DNA of 6,227 bases. It comes from Bordetella parapertussis (GTDB taxonomy: Bacteria > Pseudomonadota > Gammaproteobacteria > Burkholderiales > Burkholderiaceae_C). Position 1 is the stretch's first letter. Each line of letters starts with the position of its first letter. The notes beneath the pieces are model-generated. The model was not told where the DNA came from and did no database searches. It was given only the letters and a program-made list of their open reading frames with translations. Shown piece after piece: positions 5,568-6,227 of this stretch. A program made the position numbers and the translations under genes. The stretch is taken from positions 1 to 6,227 of the forward strand of contig CAMCTC010000189.1 in the NCBI GenBank assembly GCA_945878355.1. The letters are read 5' to 3'.

Positions 5568-6030
5568 CAACATCCTCGGAATTGGGCAAGGTGGTAAGCA
5601 GCGACAGCGATTCGTCGATCAACACATGCAAAGCCTGAACGCGATCGGCGCCCAGCAATTGGTTCAGCGAGGCCTGGGCCACACGCCAATGGCGGCGCGA
5701 CTCGGTCCATTTGTCTCGCCCAGCAGCGGTCAGGCCGACCAGACGGCTGCGACCATCGGCCCCGGCGCCGAGTTCGACCCAGCCGGCCGCCACCAGCGGT
5801 TTGACATTGCGCGTCAGGGTCGATGCATCCATCGTCATCGCCTGCGCCAGGTCACCCGGACGGATCGGCCCGAGCTTGACCAGATGCGTCAGCAGCGAGT
5901 ATTGGGTGGTCTTGATCCCGGCTTTGGCCAGTTCCTGGTCATAGCGTTGCGACACCCGGCGCGACACCTGGCGCAGCTTGAAGTTGGTGCAGCCCCGGGC
6001 GGTGGCCTGGGTGGTGGCTGTGGCACTCAT
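5560..6030 (-). CDS. MarR-family transcriptional regulator
   Basis: This 156-residue protein has the length and architecture of MarR repressors, which bind DNA as dimers and release it on binding a ligand or on oxidation. An N-terminal dimerisation helix (about 15-37) leads to AGIKTTQYSLLTHL (37-50). The winged helix-turn-helix covers about 56-80, with the recognition helix around DASTLTRNVKPL (68-79). The wing carries DGRSRLVGLTAAGRDK (92-107), the family's D-x-R-s-x-x-v-x-L-T pattern. The C-terminal helices complete the dimer interface. Its only cysteine is C14, two residues before where I place the redox Cys of OhrR, so peroxide sensing is possible but not supported by position. The ATG at 6030 has no Shine-Dalgarno sequence, while a promoter-like TAAAAT lies 7-12 bases upstream, suggesting a leaderless mRNA. 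The MFS gene overlaps its 3' end and is the obvious target, along with marR itself through the repeats upstream. Confidence 0.94.
   Translation of the reverse strand: MSATATTQATARGCTNFKLRQVSRRVSQRYDQELAKAGIKTTQYSLLTHLVKLGPIRPGDLAQAMTMDASTLTRNVKPLVAAGWVELGAGADGRSRLVGLTAAGRDKWTESRRHWRVAQASLNQLLGADRVQALHVLIDESLSLLTTLPNSEDVDD
5574..5577 (-). promoter_or_regulatory. Shine-Dalgarno GAGG that decides the MFS start
   Basis: GAGG lies inside the last codons of marR and has 6-nt spacing to the ATG at 5567 but none to the ATG at 5573. This selects the shorter MFS protein and the 8-bp overlap. Confidence 0.65.
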
Positions 6031-6032
6031 TT

Positions 6033-6073
6033 AGCAATTTTAGCGCCAATGATTGCAGTTGCAACAAATTGCT
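6033..6073. promoter_or_regulatory. Putative MarR operator: nested inverted repeats
   Basis: AGCAATTT (6033-6040) and AAATTGCT (6066-6073) form a perfect 8-bp inverted repeat. Inside it, TTGCAGTTGCAA (6053-6064) is a second perfect inverted repeat, with 5-bp arms and a 2-bp spacer. GCAAT-like half-sites recur at 6034-6038, 6052-6056, 6061-6065 and 6068-6072. The region is AT-rich against a GC-rich background and lies immediately before marR, where an autoregulatory operator is expected. Binding by this MarR protein is inferred. Confidence 0.6.
6037..6064 (-). promoter_or_regulatory. Putative sigma-70 promoter of marR-MFS
   Basis: On the minus strand TTGCAA (6064-6059) and TAAAAT (6042-6037) are separated by 16 bp. 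The -10 box matches five of six consensus bases and the -35 box four of six. Transcription would begin about 7 nt after the -10 box, at or next to the A of the marR ATG (6030). Both boxes lie within the inverted repeats, so a bound repressor would block polymerase. An alternative -35-like TTGACT (6091-6086) has only a poor -10 partner. Confidence 0.5.
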
Positions 6074-6107
6074 GCCGTCAGCGCAAGTCAAGGCGTCATG
6101 CACTGAC

Positions 6108-6227
6108 TCAGCGTGCCAGATCGAACACCAGCACCTCGGCCGTGTCACCGTCGCTCAGCCGCAGCAAGGTCTCGTCGACCAGACCCAGCGCATCGCCGGC
6201 GATCAGCCGATGGCCGTTGACCGTCAG
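6108..6227 (-). CDS. Pirin-family protein, C-terminal end (partial)
   Basis: Only the last 39 codons and the TGA (6110-6108) are inside the window; the start lies beyond the right edge. The visible residues end in AGDALGLVDET, LLRLSDG, and AEVLVFDLAR. That pattern (a GDA turn, an acidic strand, then E-V-L-x-F-D-L at the end) is what I know from the C-terminal cupin of pirin proteins such as E. coli YhhW. Pirins are bicupin metalloproteins, some with quercetin 2,3-dioxygenase activity. The metal-binding His/Glu residues are in the N-terminal cupin and cannot be checked here. The gene is on the same strand as marR, 77 bp upstream of it, with no obvious terminator between. The marR promoter signals make separate expression likely. 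Confidence 0.75.
   Translation of the reverse strand: MTVNGHRLIAGDALGLVDETLLRLSDGDTAEVLVFDLAR

Noticed and set aside
4389..5597. A 402-residue open frame on the plus strand opposite the MFS gene
   Set aside because: It is Gln/Arg/Ala/His-rich low-complexity sequence with no recognisable domain, as expected from the complement of a GC-rich membrane-protein gene; the minus strand gives a clear MFS protein.
6086..6091. TTGACT as the main -35 box of marR
   Set aside because: The hexamer at the right spacing is TTTGTT, a poor -10 box, and the resulting leader would still lack a ribosome binding site.
1..6227. Mobile element, phage, CRISPR, toxin-antitoxin or defence island
   Set aside because: No transposase, integrase, terminal repeats, spacer arrays, tRNA att site or composition shift was seen; all genes look like stable chromosomal genes of one GC-rich host.

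Overview
The window is a compact, GC-rich bacterial chromosomal segment with eight genes: six complete and one cut at each edge. The high GC content, the strong G/C third-position bias and the gene families suggest a betaproteobacterium of the Burkholderiales (Leptothrix/Rubrivivax-like). That is an inference from style, not a database match. I see no RNA genes, insertion sequences, CRISPR arrays or phage genes, and no gap exceeds about 110 bases.

Layout from left to right. (1) Bases 1-982 (+): the 3' part of a HupE/UreJ-type membrane protein whose visible N-terminal part carries a textbook EF-hand calcium-binding loop. (2) 1009-1623 (-): a LysE/RhtB amino-acid exporter, convergent with gene 1 across a 26-bp gap holding a small hairpin. 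(3) 1654-2079 (+): arfB, the stop-codon-independent ribosome-rescue peptidyl-tRNA hydrolase, divergent from the exporter with only 30 bp between start codons. (4) 2087-4225 (-): a three-gene block in transcription order of a YjjV-type TatD metallohydrolase, a family 6 hypoxanthine-DNA glycosylase whose GTG start overlaps the TatD stop codon (GTGA), and a spermidine-synthase-like Rossmann-fold protein 13 bp further on. (5) 4335-6030 (-): a MarR-family regulator and a 12-helix MFS transporter whose reading frames overlap by 8 bp. (6) 6108-6227 (-): the C-terminal end of a pirin-family protein.

How the genes may work together. The MarR/MFS pair looks like a regulated efflux or uptake unit. The 77-bp region before marR holds nested inverted repeats over a plausible promoter whose start site would fall at the ATG, which predicts an autoregulated and possibly leaderless transcript. 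The TatD/glycosylase overlap suggests a translationally coupled pair of nucleic-acid maintenance enzymes. Other genes appear to be independent housekeeping units.

I did not find a clearly new multi-gene system. The items most worth checking are the marR control region, the TatD-glycosylase coupling and the EF-hand on the HupE-like protein.
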